Source: Monodelphis domestica
Taxonomy: Eukaryota; Chordata; Mammalia; Didelphimorphia; Didelphidae
DNA length: 64,000 bases
Assembly: GCF_027887165.1 (NCBI RefSeq)
Contig: NC_077231.1
Span: 327,123,360 to 327,187,359 of the forward strand
Direction: 5' to 3'
Program-made: the position numbers and the translations under genes
Notes under the pieces: generated by a model
Told to the model about the DNA's origin: nothing
Databases searched by the model: none
Seen by the model: the letters and a program-made list of their open reading frames with translations, nothing else
Shown: positions 22,005 through 33,769 of the stretch, one piece after another
How positions within the stretch are numbered: position 1 is the stretch's first letter
Layout of the letters: every line of letters begins with the position of its first letter

Positions 22005-23670
22005 AATTTTTAAAGGAGAAATTAAACAAGCTTTAGGAAGTAATAGATAGTAAAACTATACTAGTGAGGGACCTCAATTTTGCCCTCTCAGAATTAGATA
22101 AATATACTCCCCCCCAACCCCCCCCACACACAAGAAAGCAATTAAGGAAGTGAATGACATCTTAGAAAAGTTAAATTTAATAGATCTCTGGAGAACATTT
22201 TATTGGGATTTAAAAGAAATATACCTTCTTTTCAGCAGTATCTGGTACTTACACAAAACTGACCGTGTACTATGGCATAAAAACTTTGCAACCAAATGCA
22301 GAAAGGCAGAAATAATAAATATGTCCCTTTTGGATAATGATGTAATAAAAATGTAATCAATGAGGACTTATGGAAAGATAAATTAAAATTTAATTAGAAA
22401 CTAATTAATCTAATTCTAAAAAAAAGGTTGGCCAAAGAACAAATTATAGAAACAATCAGTAATTTCATTAAGGAGAATGACAATGAAGAGACTACATATT
22501 CAAATTTGTGAGATACAGCCAAAGCAGTGCTCACAGAAAATTTTTTATCTGTGAACATTTACACCAAAATAGAGAAATAGCAGATCAATGAATTGGGAAT
22601 GCAACTAGAAAGACTAGCTAAAGAAAAAAAATTAAAATCCCCAATTAAAGATGAAATTAGAAATACTAAAAACCAAAGGAGAAATTAATAAAATCAAACA
22701 TAAAATAACCATTGAACTAAAAATAATACTAGGAGTTGGTATTATGGCTAATTTGATTTAAACAGTGGGAAGAAGAATATCAAATTACCAGCATCATAAC
22801 TGAAAAAGGTGAATTCAACACCCAACAAAAAGGAAATTAAAGCAATCATTAAGAGCTACTTGCACAATTATATGATAATAAAACTGACAATCTAAGTAAA
22901 TGGGCCAATGTTTCCAAAAGAATAAAATACACAGATTGACAAAAGAGGAAATGGAATACTTAAACAATTTCATCTCAGAAAAAGAAATTGTACAAGTCAT
23001 CAAAGAACTCCTTAAGAAAAAATCCCAGGGCCAGATGGATTCACAAATTAATCCCATCAAACATTTGAAGAACAACTAATCTCCTTGACTGGAGAAAGGC
23101 ACATTAAAATAGCTCTGAGGGACCACCTCACACCTATCTGACTGGCCAATATGCCAGTTGGAGGGGCATGGCAAAATTGGGACACTGATGCATTGTTGGT
23201 GGAGTTGCGTTCTGGAAGGAAATTTGGAATTACACCCAAAGGGCTATAAAGCTGGCAGATGCTTTGATGCTGTAACACCACTACTAGGTGTATATCTCAA
23301 AGAGATATAAAAAGAGGGGAGAAGACCTGTTTGCACAAAAAGATTTCTAGCTGCTCTTTTTGGGGCTCCAGGCTGAACAAATGTGGTGTCTGCTGGGGAC
23401 TGAGTACTCTGTGCTCCAAGGAATGACAAGCAGGAGGATTTGCAGATGAGCTGGAAGAACCTCCACGAATGGATGCCGAGTGAAAGTAGCAGAACCAGAG
23501 CAGTTGTACACAGCAGGGCCCCAAGGACCTGTGATGGGCGGGGCTCTTCTCAGCAATAGGCTGACTCGGAGGCACATGGGCTGAGGAGGGGGACTTAGCA
23601 TGGAGCACGTGGTCCCCTCGCCCATAGCTTGGTGGCTTTTCGAAGCTGCTTCTTTCGCCTGGCGGGATGG

Positions 23671-25633
23671 GCAGAACCCAGTAGCAGCAGGAGCACCACC
23701 ATGCCTTAGAGGAGTAGCTGCTACAGCCTTACTAGTAACAAAAACCGTTGATTTAGTATTGGGATGCCCATTAACAATAATGTGCCCACATGAGATTGAA
23801 GCATTATTGATAAAACATAGAACACAGGCATTCTCGGATCAGAAAATTACAAGGTATGAAATAACCTTATTAAATAGTGAAAATATTACCTTGAAACGCT
23901 GTTCAACCCTTAATCCTGCCACCTTGCTTCCAGATTTACCTACTTCAGGAGAACCATTACATAACTGTGAAACATTAGTGTCCATGGCAGAAAAGCCTCG
24001 AGATAATCTCTTGGACACTCCCTTAGACAATGCAGATCTGACTTTATTTACCAATGGTTCCTCTTTTATGAGGGATGGCATACGTTACACTGGAGCTGCC
24101 GTAGTCTCAGAATTTGCCACTGAATGGTCAGCTTCACTTCCTTCTAACATTAGCGCTCAAGGAGCAGAACTCATAGCTCTAACACAAGCTTGTATAATTG
24201 CCAAGGATAAAAAGTCAACAATTTATATGGATTCTAGATATGCTTTCGGCATTTGTCACTCAGTCGGGATGCTATGGCTCCAAAGAGGATTTTTAACCTC
24301 AGCTGGAAAATCCATAGCTAATGCAGAAATTATTCATGAAGTTCTTTCTGCTCTCAAACTGCCTAAAGCCCTAGCTGTAGTTCATTGCTCTGCCCGTACA
24401 GGTGGCTCTGACCCTGTCTCTAGAGGAAATGACCGAGCAGATGCCGCTGCAAAACTAGCAGCCATAGAAGGACCTGGATTAATTTTAACATTAACAACCA
24501 CTGATAATTTAAATTTATCACTCTCCTATAATGAAAAGGAAGTGGAAAAATGGAAACAAAAATTTAAAGCAAAACAAATTAATGGAGTATGGGTGTCATC
24601 TGAAGGAAAACCCCTGCTCCCTAGAAGTTTCTATAACCAAATTTGCCAATCTATTCATAAAAATGGTCATTTTGGCACCCAGGGCATCGTGGACTCTGTC
24701 AAGAGAGTATGGATAGCCCCTGGTATAACTACAGTAGCCTCTAAAGTATGTTCAGCCTGCTCTACCTGCCAGGCATATAACCAACATGCATATCGTGGGA
24801 AAGCCTTTGGGGGACGTCCTCTGGCTTACACACCTTTTGAACATCTACAGATAGATTTCATAACGATGCCAAAGGCTGGACGTTATAAATTTTGTCTAGT
24901 AATTGTAGATCAACTAACCAGATGGCCGGAAGCATTTCCTACGACCCAAGCCACAGCAGATGTTGTTGCAAAGATACTTTTAAAAGAAATTATTCCTCGT
25001 TTTGGCCTGCCAGCACGTATTGACTCCAATAGAGGGAGTCATTTTACCGATTCTGTCTTAAACCAAATATATTCTTGCTTGGGGATAACTCCCAAATTCC
25101 ATGTTCCACATCACCCCCAGAGCTCAGGCCAAGTGGAGAGGATGAATAAAGAACTTAAGACTATGATTGGCAAATTATGCACTGAGACCCATTTAAAATG
25201 GCCTGAAATTCTCCCTCTGGCCCTATTTTATCTTAGAAGCAGGCCTAGAGGAGACTTACATATTTCACCATTTGAGATGCTTTTTGGACATCCACCTATA
25301 CAGGCTAAGCCTTTCTCCCCGGCTTATACATCGCTATTAGGGGGAGATATTACTATTGCTTCCTATATACAGGAGTTACAGCACAAACTACGTGAACTTC
25401 ATGAATCCGGAGCTGCAGTACAAGCTGGACCATTAGACTTTTCTCTGCATGACCTGAACCCAGGAGATAAAGTTTATATCAAGAATTTCAAGCGAACTGG
25501 AGCAACTGAACCTTCCTGGGAAGGACCATTCCAAATATTATTAACTACTCCAACATCTATAAAGATTGGAGAAAGAGACTCTTGGATTCACTGCTCACAT
25601 GTGAAGAAAGCATCTTCTGCTGAGACTGATTGA
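23671..25633 (+). pseudogene. Class I ERV pol remnant: RT connection, RNase H and integrase, frame still open
   Basis: This is about 650 codons of retroviral pol, truncated in the RT connection region and fused upstream to L1. RNase H is visible at about 24035-24460 with its acidic residues (LTLFTNGS, QGAELIAL, IYMDSR, NDRADAAAK). Integrase follows: an HHCC zinc site (HKNGHFG..., CSACSTC, about 24655-24770), then a DDE core with the first Asp in LQIDFIT (24855) and the Glu in SSGQVER (25136). The second catalytic position, in DSNRGSHF (about 25022-25045), is Asn where a related copy at 35.65 kb has Asp, so activity is not expected. A C-terminal DNA-binding domain (PGDKVYIKNF) ends at a TGA. 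There is no gag, protease or 5' LTR. The open frame over 2 kb suggests moderate age. Confidence 0.9.
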
Positions 25634-26968
25634 CTGTATCCTATCATATGAATTGTGACTCTATCTTATCATATGAATTAGAGATAATAATCCAAAGACA
25701 AATGGATGCTGTTTTTTCAAGAATATATTGAATTACTGATTTTTTCCTTAATTTTATTATTTCTTTTCTTTTATTTTTTGATCAGAATATTTGATTTTTT
25801 TCTCATTTTTAATACTGAAGGTACACATAATTAATATTAATATTTTTTTCCTGCAGTAATACAAGTTAATATATATACTCTTGCTATAATATCAATATAT
25901 GCCTAAAAGCTTTAAACTATGGGAACCTGCCATTTATTGATAAAATATTATAGGACTGGGATTAATGTTTGTGTCTGATTCCAGGAAAAGGGATAAAAAC
26001 AAGGAGCACAGACTAAACCTGAATAGCGCCAATAGAGCACACAAGAAATATTAAAGTGAGACTCGAGGTTGCGACGCTTAACTTATGTTTAAGTCGTAGG
26101 ACTTCCTTGTATCTACACTCTTTTCGAAGTACTCAAACAAGTACAAAGCTTGATAATCATGCTGGCTCCCTATATCCCTGAGGAAAAAAAAATCAGACGA
26201 GGGAATGATATTTCCCCATCAAAATAGAATTCTAATTCTTTTCTTCTTATATTATGGCAACTTCCTGTAGTCTTGGCTACAAATGGCTAAGTGAAATATC
26301 ACTGCATTCTGTCCTACATACTTGTGGGATAGAAATTACTTTAAACTGGACTTTTATACAAGGCCTATTTTGAATTTTTCTTATGTCTTTGATTATTTTT
26401 CTATTCTTTTGATAATTGACACATACACCCCCATAACTGAACATTGCATTTTGAGCTAAACTTGATATTTTTTAAAACTTACTTCAGGGGGGATTGTATT
26501 TTAATTTAAAATCCAAGAATTTTGAATTTTGTTTAAGATTTTACTGTTATAAAAATCAAAGATTTTGATTCTGTTCGAGAAATGATCTTCAAAAAAGAAG
26601 CTTGAAACTTTTATATCCAGAGAATGAACTGTTGCAGAAAGATGCCGAAAACCTACACTTCATCAAGAAGATCAAGAATGAACTTTGGATGTGATTTGAT
26701 TGGACTAAACTTTTGATTGAACATTTATTGTAATTGTACACATTTATGCCAAAAGGGACTGCCCCTAATTTGGCTTTCTGTCAATGTGCCTAGAAAAACA
26801 TTGGTTTTGCTTTCTTTTCTTTTCTGTTTCCTCTCTCACTATTCTAATTTCTCTTAGAAAATTGAATATTGTGTATATCTATAGTTAGAAGTGCATTTAG
26901 AACTACAAAATGATTATGTTAAATGATCAATGGGGAGACTAGTCTCCCAATGATCATCAGGGGGGAAT
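25634..26968 (+). mobile_element. ERV post-pol region without env, ending in a polypurine tract
   Basis: This AT-rich stretch has no env coding frame. It matches the post-env part of the opposite-strand ERV at 32.9-33.7 kb ('aactatgggaacctgccatt' here), so env has been lost between about 25.65 and 25.85 kb. A purine run 'aggggggaat' (26959-26967) sits directly before the LTR and is the plus-strand primer site. A similar purine run at 26485 may be an earlier or decoy tract. Confidence 0.7.
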
Positions 26969-27966
26969 TGTAAACCTTAAAATTTCTTAGACTTATAAAT
27001 GTTGGAAATTTCACCATTGGGAAATTTCATACTTGGAAAATTTCTTACTGATAGTCTATTGGAATGTGAACCCCATTGGCATGGGAGGTTCCTCCTCCTC
27101 CCTTCTTAAGATTACTTTAGGACAGAAACCTTTTGCTGAACAATGGAAAGGGCTTTGACCTATGCTTAAGCATAGAACAGGAATTTCTTTGAGTCATGAT
27201 TGATTTTAGAATTGATACAATAGAGATACTTGGAATGACAGAACCAGGTCTTGGAAATTACAATCTCCACCCTACTCAGTCCTAACAGGATTTAGGAAGG
27301 GCTGCAGCATAGATCAAAATTTAATTATTCCAATCTCTACCCTACTCAGGGTAACAGGATTTAGGAAGGGCTGCAGCAAAGGATCAAGATTTAATTATTT
27401 GAGAATATGACCTTCAACAGACATGTGCAAAGCCACAGACCTCTGGGTGGTCCTGAGTTAAGCTAGAGCCACCATTGGCACAGGGAAGACATGGACAGTG
27501 ATTGGTAGATGTGAGAACTGAGGGGAGGGAACTTGGATGGTTTTCTTAAAGATAGTGGGGTCTGAGGACTCGGGGTGGTTTGTTGGAGAGGTTTTGCTCT
27601 GAGAGGTTGTGCTCTGAGAAGCTTGCTCCTAAGGAAGCTGGAGGTGGAGGCCCCTGAGACTGTTTCTCCATTTTGGTCATGTGAGTGATAGGGACTGATC
27701 TCTTTTCTTTGCCTCAGCTATCTAAGGGCTTGGGCCTTTTGGCCCAGCCTAAACAGAAGGGGTATTTAAGCCCTATTCCCTTCTCTCCCCTTTCTCTCTC
27801 CCTCTCTCTCTCTCTCCCTCTAATACCTTTCTTCCTCCTGTTTGTAATTAAACTCCATAAAAGGTTGACTGCTGACTTGAGTTTTCATTTAGGAATTACA
27901 TAGCTGAATTCCTTGGCGACCTTAAATTAATATATATCAGTCTTTTAAAGTTATTTCCTTGTCACA
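26969..27966 (+). mobile_element. ERV 3' LTR, 998 bp
   Basis: It begins TGTAAACCTTAAAATTTC after the polypurine tract and ends CTTGTCACA. It contains a TATA-like 'gggtatttaag' at about 27761, a CT-rich stretch (27782-27822), an AATTAAA signal near 27846 and a U5 motif 'ccttggcgacc'. Two further full copies occur at 30973-31970 (minus) and 41059-42055 (plus). Immediately downstream is the 3' half of a SINE. Confidence 0.9.
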
Positions 27967-28045
27967 CTAGCCCTTACCACTCTTCTGCCTTGGAGCCAAT
28001 ACAAAGTATTGACTCCAAGATGGAAGGTAAGGGTTTAAAAAAAAT
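27967..28045 (+). mobile_element. 3' half of a tRNA-SINE, cut by the ERV LTR
   Basis: 'tagcccttaccactcttctg' to 'ggaaggtaagggttt' plus A-rich tail. The matching 5' half is not found on the other side of the ERV, consistent with loss of the ERV's 5' end. Confidence 0.85.
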
Positions 28046-28079
28046 AAAGAAAATTCTAAGCCAATACAAAGGATTTGAA

Positions 28080-29263
28080 CCTAGTGTGAGACTTGAGGTT
28101 GTGAAGCTTGGCATGAGTTAAGACGTAGGCCTTCCTTGTATCCACACTCTTGTGAAAATGCTTACAGACAAGTATCTCAAATTTGGCTCCTCCCTGGCTC
28201 CTATAATCTAGTTCCTTTGCTGTCTTTCATAATGTGGCAACTTTTTGTAGTCCTGGCTACTGACTGGGTAAATGTTTACTTGCCTATATCATTTTAATTG
28301 GACCCTGATTCAGGGATTTATAGATTATATAGATTATAGATTATTTATAGATTTATTTTTATAGATTTATTTTTCCTTTACTTAGACTTTTTACAGATAA
28401 GACTTTGATAGTCTATATTTTATCCAGAAATTATTTCTTTATTTGGATTTTTTAATATATGTATTTTTTATTTCTCTTGCCAATTTATTCATATACCTCA
28501 TAACTCAGCCATGCATCCCTAAGTGATCCCTGAGTTTTTCAATCACCTTCTTCAAGGGGGAATGTAAAATTATTATTATTTTAAATTGCAAAGTTTAAAT
28601 TCTTTGAGAGAGAAATTTTAGGTTAAGAAACATGCTACTTCTCCAAATCCAGAAACTGAACTGTTTGGAGAAGACACCATGAAGATGCCTCCACAGACCA
28701 CAAGCTGCAAGAGAAGATCAAGAATGAACTTTGGGTGTGGTTGATTGAACATTTATTTGTATGTATACTTTCATGCCAAAGGAGACTGCCCCCTAACTGG
28801 CTTTTTTGTCAATGCATCTAGTATTTATTGGTTTTGTTCTCTTTTCCTCTTATCCTCAAATTATTGTAATTTCAAAATTGGTATATTTATAAGACCCAGT
28901 GGAGAGACTAGTATTCCTCGGGCCTCGGGGGGATCTAAAATGGAGATTTGAACCCTAGACTTCAATTCCCAGAAGTCCTTGGTATTTCCCAGAATTCCCT
29001 ATAATCTCACCTGAGTCTCCACCTGAGCAAAATCACAATGAGTATTTAACTGGTGGTAATGCCTACCTCTGCTTTTTCTATGCTTACGCTCACTCTACTC
29101 AGCCATTGCAATGGTGTAGTAAGCAAGTTAAGTGCAGGCATTCTAAATTGGCTAATCAGCCATGGGCATGTGGTGTATTTTCATTATTCCTTGATTTTCT
29201 AATAATCCTTAATAAACCTCACAAAGTATAATATTTCTATTACTAGAGACTAATTTAATTTAA
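28080..29263 (+). mobile_element. Second ERV 3' part: post-env region plus a short LTR
   Basis: 28083-28930 parallels 26050-26966 of the first ERV ('aagaagatcaagaatgaact' versus 'gagaagatcaagaatgaact'), so it is a related copy. A purine run 'cggggggat' at 28926-28933 is followed by a different, short LTR-like segment (about 28934-29263) with an AATAAA at about 29208. No pol or env survives. Confidence 0.6.
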
Positions 29264-29998
29264 AAAAAAAACCAAAAATATGAAGAAAAAAATGGAAGAA
29301 AGTTAAACTTTTGGTAGAAAGAAAAAAATTCAAAATCAGAATCAAAATACCAAAATCTATGTATATAAAATGTTGAGTAAGCAAGAATAAATTCATAATA
29401 GGCCCTTGTATAAGTCCAATTTAAAGTAATTTATATCCCACAAATCTGTAGGACAGAATGCAGTAATATTTCACTTACCCATTTGCAGCCAAGACTATAC
29501 AAAGTTGCCATAATATAAGAAGGAAAAGAATTAGAATTCTATTTTGATAGGGAAGTGTCATTCCCTGGTATGATTTTTGTCATTCTCAGGGATATGGGGA
29601 GCCAAGATGATAGTCAAACTTTAGTACTTGTCTGAGTACTTCACCTAGAGTGTAGATACAAGGAAGTGCTACTACTTAACATATGTCAAGCGTCACAACC
29701 TCGAGTCCACATTAGTATTTCCTGTGTGCTCTTTTTGGCACTTTTCAGGTTAAGTCTGTGATCCTTGTTTTTATCCCATTTCCTAGAATCAGACACAAAC
29801 ATTAATCACAATCCCATAACATTTTAGCAATAAATGGCAGGTTCCCACAGTTTAAAGCTTTGGGGTATGCATTGATATTATATCAAGTATATATATCATA
29901 TATATACATATATATATAACTTATATTACTGCAGAAAAATAATATTAATTGTGTGTACCTTTAGTACAAGAAATGAGAAAAAATCAAATATTCTAATC
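29264..29998 (-). mobile_element. Third ERV fragment, post-env region, inverted
   Basis: The reverse complement matches about 25.8-26.45 kb, including 'ggttgcgacgcttaac'-like and 'ctatatccctgagg'-like phrases. It forms an inverted repeat with the first ERV. A (TA)-rich patch lies at 29886-29925. Confidence 0.7.
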
Positions 29999-30238
29999 AA
30001 AATAAGAGCAATAATAAAAATAAATAATAAATAATTTGGTTACATTAAATTTAAAAGTTTTTGTACAAATAAAACCAATGCAACCAAAATTAGAAGGGAA
30101 GCAACAAATTGGGAAACAATCTTCATAACAAAAACCTCTGACAAAGGTCTAATTTCTCAAATATATAAGGAGCTAAATCAATTGTACAAAAAAATCAAGC
30201 CATTCTTCAATAGATAAATGGGCAAGGGACATTAATAG

Positions 30239-30931
30239 TGAAATAATTGTATATAACTAAAATAATTGTTTCTACAAAGATACCTGATGGTAATGGGATT
30301 TTAGTGGGTTAAAGAATGATTGTTTAGGACCAACATCAGAAGGACACAGGGTGTGGGAAGCCAACAGGATAAAGCTTACAGCATATCAAATGCTATTAAA
30401 CAGGGTTTATTTAAGATAAGGGAAGGAAGGGAAGGGAATTGGGATGATCTATCTAAAGATTCTAAATAAACCTCCCACCAAATCTAGTTGGTAGCTTCAG
30501 AGAGATGGTATCTGCACTGTCAATTAGCTCTCTACCTAAGAGTCCCAATTCCTATAATAAAATACACATCACTATCCCAAATTCCCCCTTAGATGGTGAC
30601 AGAGGTAGTAAGGTTGGAAGGTAAGCAGAAACAGGGATCAAAGGGAAGGTGTCCCTGACTGATGGCTTCAGGTGCCTCAAGCAGTTCTGTAGGAATATCT
30701 CTCAGTCAGCATCAACAAGATACACAGAAACAGGTAGTAAGATGGATCACCAGGTAAGCCACAGGAGAGACAACAGCTAGTTCACCAGGCTCACCCTAGG
30801 AGACTAGACAAACTCAACCTCCAGCTTAGCTGTCTGTTAGAAGAAGCAACAGTCCTGTCACTTCTTCAGAATTCTGGAACATTCTTGCTTCTTCATTTGC
30901 AGCATCCCCTCCTGCTCATTTCCTTATAACA
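30239..30931. mobile_element. Solo LTR, 693 bp, with ATAG target-site duplication
   Basis: TG at 30239 and CA at 30930-30931 are flanked by ATAG on both sides (30235-30238, 30932-30935). A 4-bp duplication is typical of gammaretrovirus-like (class I) integrases. Orientation is unclear, since TG...CA reads the same on both strands and both strands carry AATAAA-like signals. Confidence 0.85.
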
Positions 30932-30972
30932 ATAGCCAATTTTCAGTCAAAGAAATCAAAGCAATTAATAGG

Positions 30973-31970
30973 TGTGACAAGGAAATCACTTTAAAAGACT
31001 GATATATATTAATTTAAGGTCACCAAGGAATTCATCTATGTAATTCCTAAATGAAAACTCAAGTCAGCAGTCAACCTTTTATGGAGTTTAATTACAAACA
31101 GGAGGAAGAAAGGTATTAGAGGGAGAGAGAGAGAGAGGGAGAGAGAAAGGGGAGAGAAGGGAATAGGGCTTAAATACCCCTTCTGTTTAGGCTGGGCCAA
31201 AAGGCCCAAGCCCTTAGATAGCTGAGGCAAAGAAAAGAGATCAGTCCCTATCACTCACATGACCAAAATGGAGAAACAGTCTCAGGGGCCTCCACCTCCA
31301 GCTTCCTTAGGAGCAAGCTTCTCAGAGCACAACCTCTCAGAGCAAAACCTCTCCAACAAACCACCCCGAGTCCTCAGACCCCACTATCTTTAAGAAAACC
31401 ATCCAAGTTCTCTCCCCTCAGTTCTCACATCTACCAATCACTGTCCATGTCTTCCCTGTGCCAATGGTGGCTCTAGCTTAACTCAGGACCACCCAGAGGT
31501 CTGTGGCTTTGCACATGTCTGTTGAAGGTCATATTCTCAAATAATTAAATCTTGATCCTTTGCTGCAGCCCTTCCTAAATCCTGTTACCCTGAGTAGGGT
31601 GGAGATTGGAATAATTAAATTTTGATCTATGCTGCAGCCCTTCCTAAATCCTGTTAGGACTGAGTAGGGTGGAGATTGTAATTTCCAAGACCTGGTTCTG
31701 TCATTCCAAGTATCTCTATTGTATCAATTCTAAAATCAATCATGACTCAAAGAAATTCCTGTTCTATGCTTAAGCATAGGTCAAAGCCCTTTCCATTGTT
31801 CAGCAAAAGGTTTCTGTCCTAAAGTAATCTTAAGAAGGGAGGAGGAGGAACCTCCCATGCCAATGGGGTTCACATTCCAATAGACTATCAGTAAGAAATT
31901 TTCCAAGTACGAAATTTCCCAATGGTGAAATTTCCAACATTTATAAGTCTAAGAAATTTTAAGGTTTACA
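30973..31970 (-). mobile_element. Solo LTR, 998 bp, inverted, with TAGG target-site duplication
   Basis: Flanked by TAGG (30969-30972, 31971-31974). Its reverse complement matches the LTR at 26969-27966 over the whole length with only about four differences seen by eye, so it is a young member of the same family. Confidence 0.95.
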
Positions 31971-33769
31971 TAGGCACATGAAAAAGTCTCTAAATGTCTT
32001 ATAATCAGAGAGATGCAAATCAAAACAACTCTGAGGTGTCACCTCACACCTAGCAGATTGGCCAACATGACAGCAACAGAAAGTAATGAATGCTGGAGGG
32101 GAAGCGGCAAAGTAGGGACATTAATTCATTGCTGGTGCAGTTGTGAATTGATCCAACCATTCTGGAGGGCAATTTGGAACTCTGCCCAAAGGGCAATAAA
32201 AGACTATCTGCCCTTTGATCCAGCCATAGCACTGCTGGGTTCGTACCCTAAAGAAATAATAAGGAAAAAGAATTGTACAAGAATATTCATAGTTGCGCTC
32301 TTTGTGGTGGCCAAAAATTGGAAAATGAGGGGATGCTCTTCAATTGGGGAATGGCTGAACACATTGTAGTATATGTTGGTGATGGAATACTATTGTACTA
32401 AAAGGAATAATAAAGTGGAGGAATTCCATGGAGACTGGAACAACCTCCAGGAAGTGATGCAGAGTGAAAGGAGCAGAACCAGGAGAACATTGTACACAGA
32501 GACTGATACACTGTGGTACAATTGAATGTAATAGAGTTCTCTACTAGCAACAACACAGTGATCCAGGACACTTCTGAGGGACTTATGAGAAAGAATGCTC
32601 TCCACATTCAGAGGAAGATATGTGGGAATAGAAACAGAAGAAAAACAACTGTTTGATCACATGGATCAATGGGGATATAATGAGGGATGTAGACTCTAAA
32701 AGATCACCCCAGTGCAATTATCAATAATATGGAAATAGGTCTTGATCACAAGATTACACAAGTAAAACCCAGTGGGATTGTGTGTAAGCTACAGGAGGTG
32801 GGGAGAGGAGGGGAGGGAAAGAACATGAATAATGTAATCATGGAAAAATATTCTTAATTAATTAATTTTTATGAAAAAATTAAAGAAGTTAAACCTTGAA
32901 TTTTAGGATAATTATACAATCCCAACTTAGGAGGGTGTTGACCAATATTAGAATCACCCTGGGATACATGGCTAGGTTATGAGGTATATGAATCAATTCT
33001 TAAAAGAAAACCAATTTACCCCCTCCAAAAAAAAAACAAATAGAGAAAAAATTAAATTCTGGGTAAAAAAATATGTATCTCAAAATCTTATGTATATAAA
33101 ATTATGATGAAAAAAATAACAGGTCCTTGAATCACCAGCAAGACCCAATTAAAGTGACTTATGTTCTACAAGCCTGCAAGTCAAGTGAAGTTACCCATTG
33201 GCATCTGGGACTACAGAAAATCACCATATTATTAAAGAGAAGGGACTAGATTCTGAGGTAAAAAGGAAGTATGATTCCCTGGTCTGCTTTTACTTTTAAT
33301 CTCAGTGATAGGGGAGCCAAAATGAAAGCCAAACTATGATACTTGTAGGAATCTGGCATGGGGGAGTCCAGTTTCTGGATCTGTCAAACAGCTGCTTTCT
33401 TGAACCTCAAAACAAGTCCTCTGGCTTGGCGCATATCCCTAACCCTACTCCACAAGGATTGTTGGTCTCTCTGACCTTGTGCTTCTTTGCACTGTGAAGT
33501 GGCTCTTTTGTGATCCCTTCTTCTGAAATCAGACACAATTATTAAAGTCCCATAATATTTAACGACCAATGGCAGGTTTGCATAGTCTAAAGCTTTTGGG
33601 AATGCCTTGGTATTAGGGCTAACAGCTATTGTAAACTTATAATTCAAAATAAAAAAATATTAATACTGATTCCATATACTGAAATAAAAAATAAGAAGAG
33701 AAAAAAATCAAATATCCTATTGAAAATATTAAAAAAACAACAATAACAATGATAATGATAACAAATCAG

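Larger units (their letters stand above)
18690..23600 (+). mobile_element. L1 retrotransposon: 5' region, ORF1, partial ORF2, 3' end; internally deleted
   Basis: In order: a GC-rich 5' region with repeated 'caaggcagtcc'-type phrases (18.69-19.85 kb); a degraded ORF1 whose Lys/Glu-rich coiled-coil coding lies at 19.86-20.45 kb; ORF2 endonuclease-to-RT sequence from about 21.5 kb, parallel to the 44-45.7 kb copy; then at about 23080 an abrupt jump to the L1 3' region (parallel to 32.0-32.3 kb), removing most of the reverse transcriptase. It carries many stops and is dead. Two SINEs have inserted into it. It fuses at about 23.6-23.67 kb to ERV pol. Confidence 0.85.
30020..32880 (+). mobile_element. 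5'-truncated L1 3' end, split by two solo LTRs
   Basis: L1 sequence runs to 30238, resumes at 30932-30972, and resumes again at 31971 to an A-rich end near 32880. Removing both LTRs and one copy of each target duplication restores a continuous L1. The tail includes ORF2-end/3' UTR phrases such as 'aattggggaatggctgaaca'. The L1 itself probably inserted into ERV sequence, since inverted ERV sequence lies on both sides. Confidence 0.88.

Noticed and set aside
27685..27903. 72-codon frame also found inverted at 31036-31254
   Set aside because: It lies wholly inside two copies of the same LTR; its duplication reflects the LTR and not a gene.
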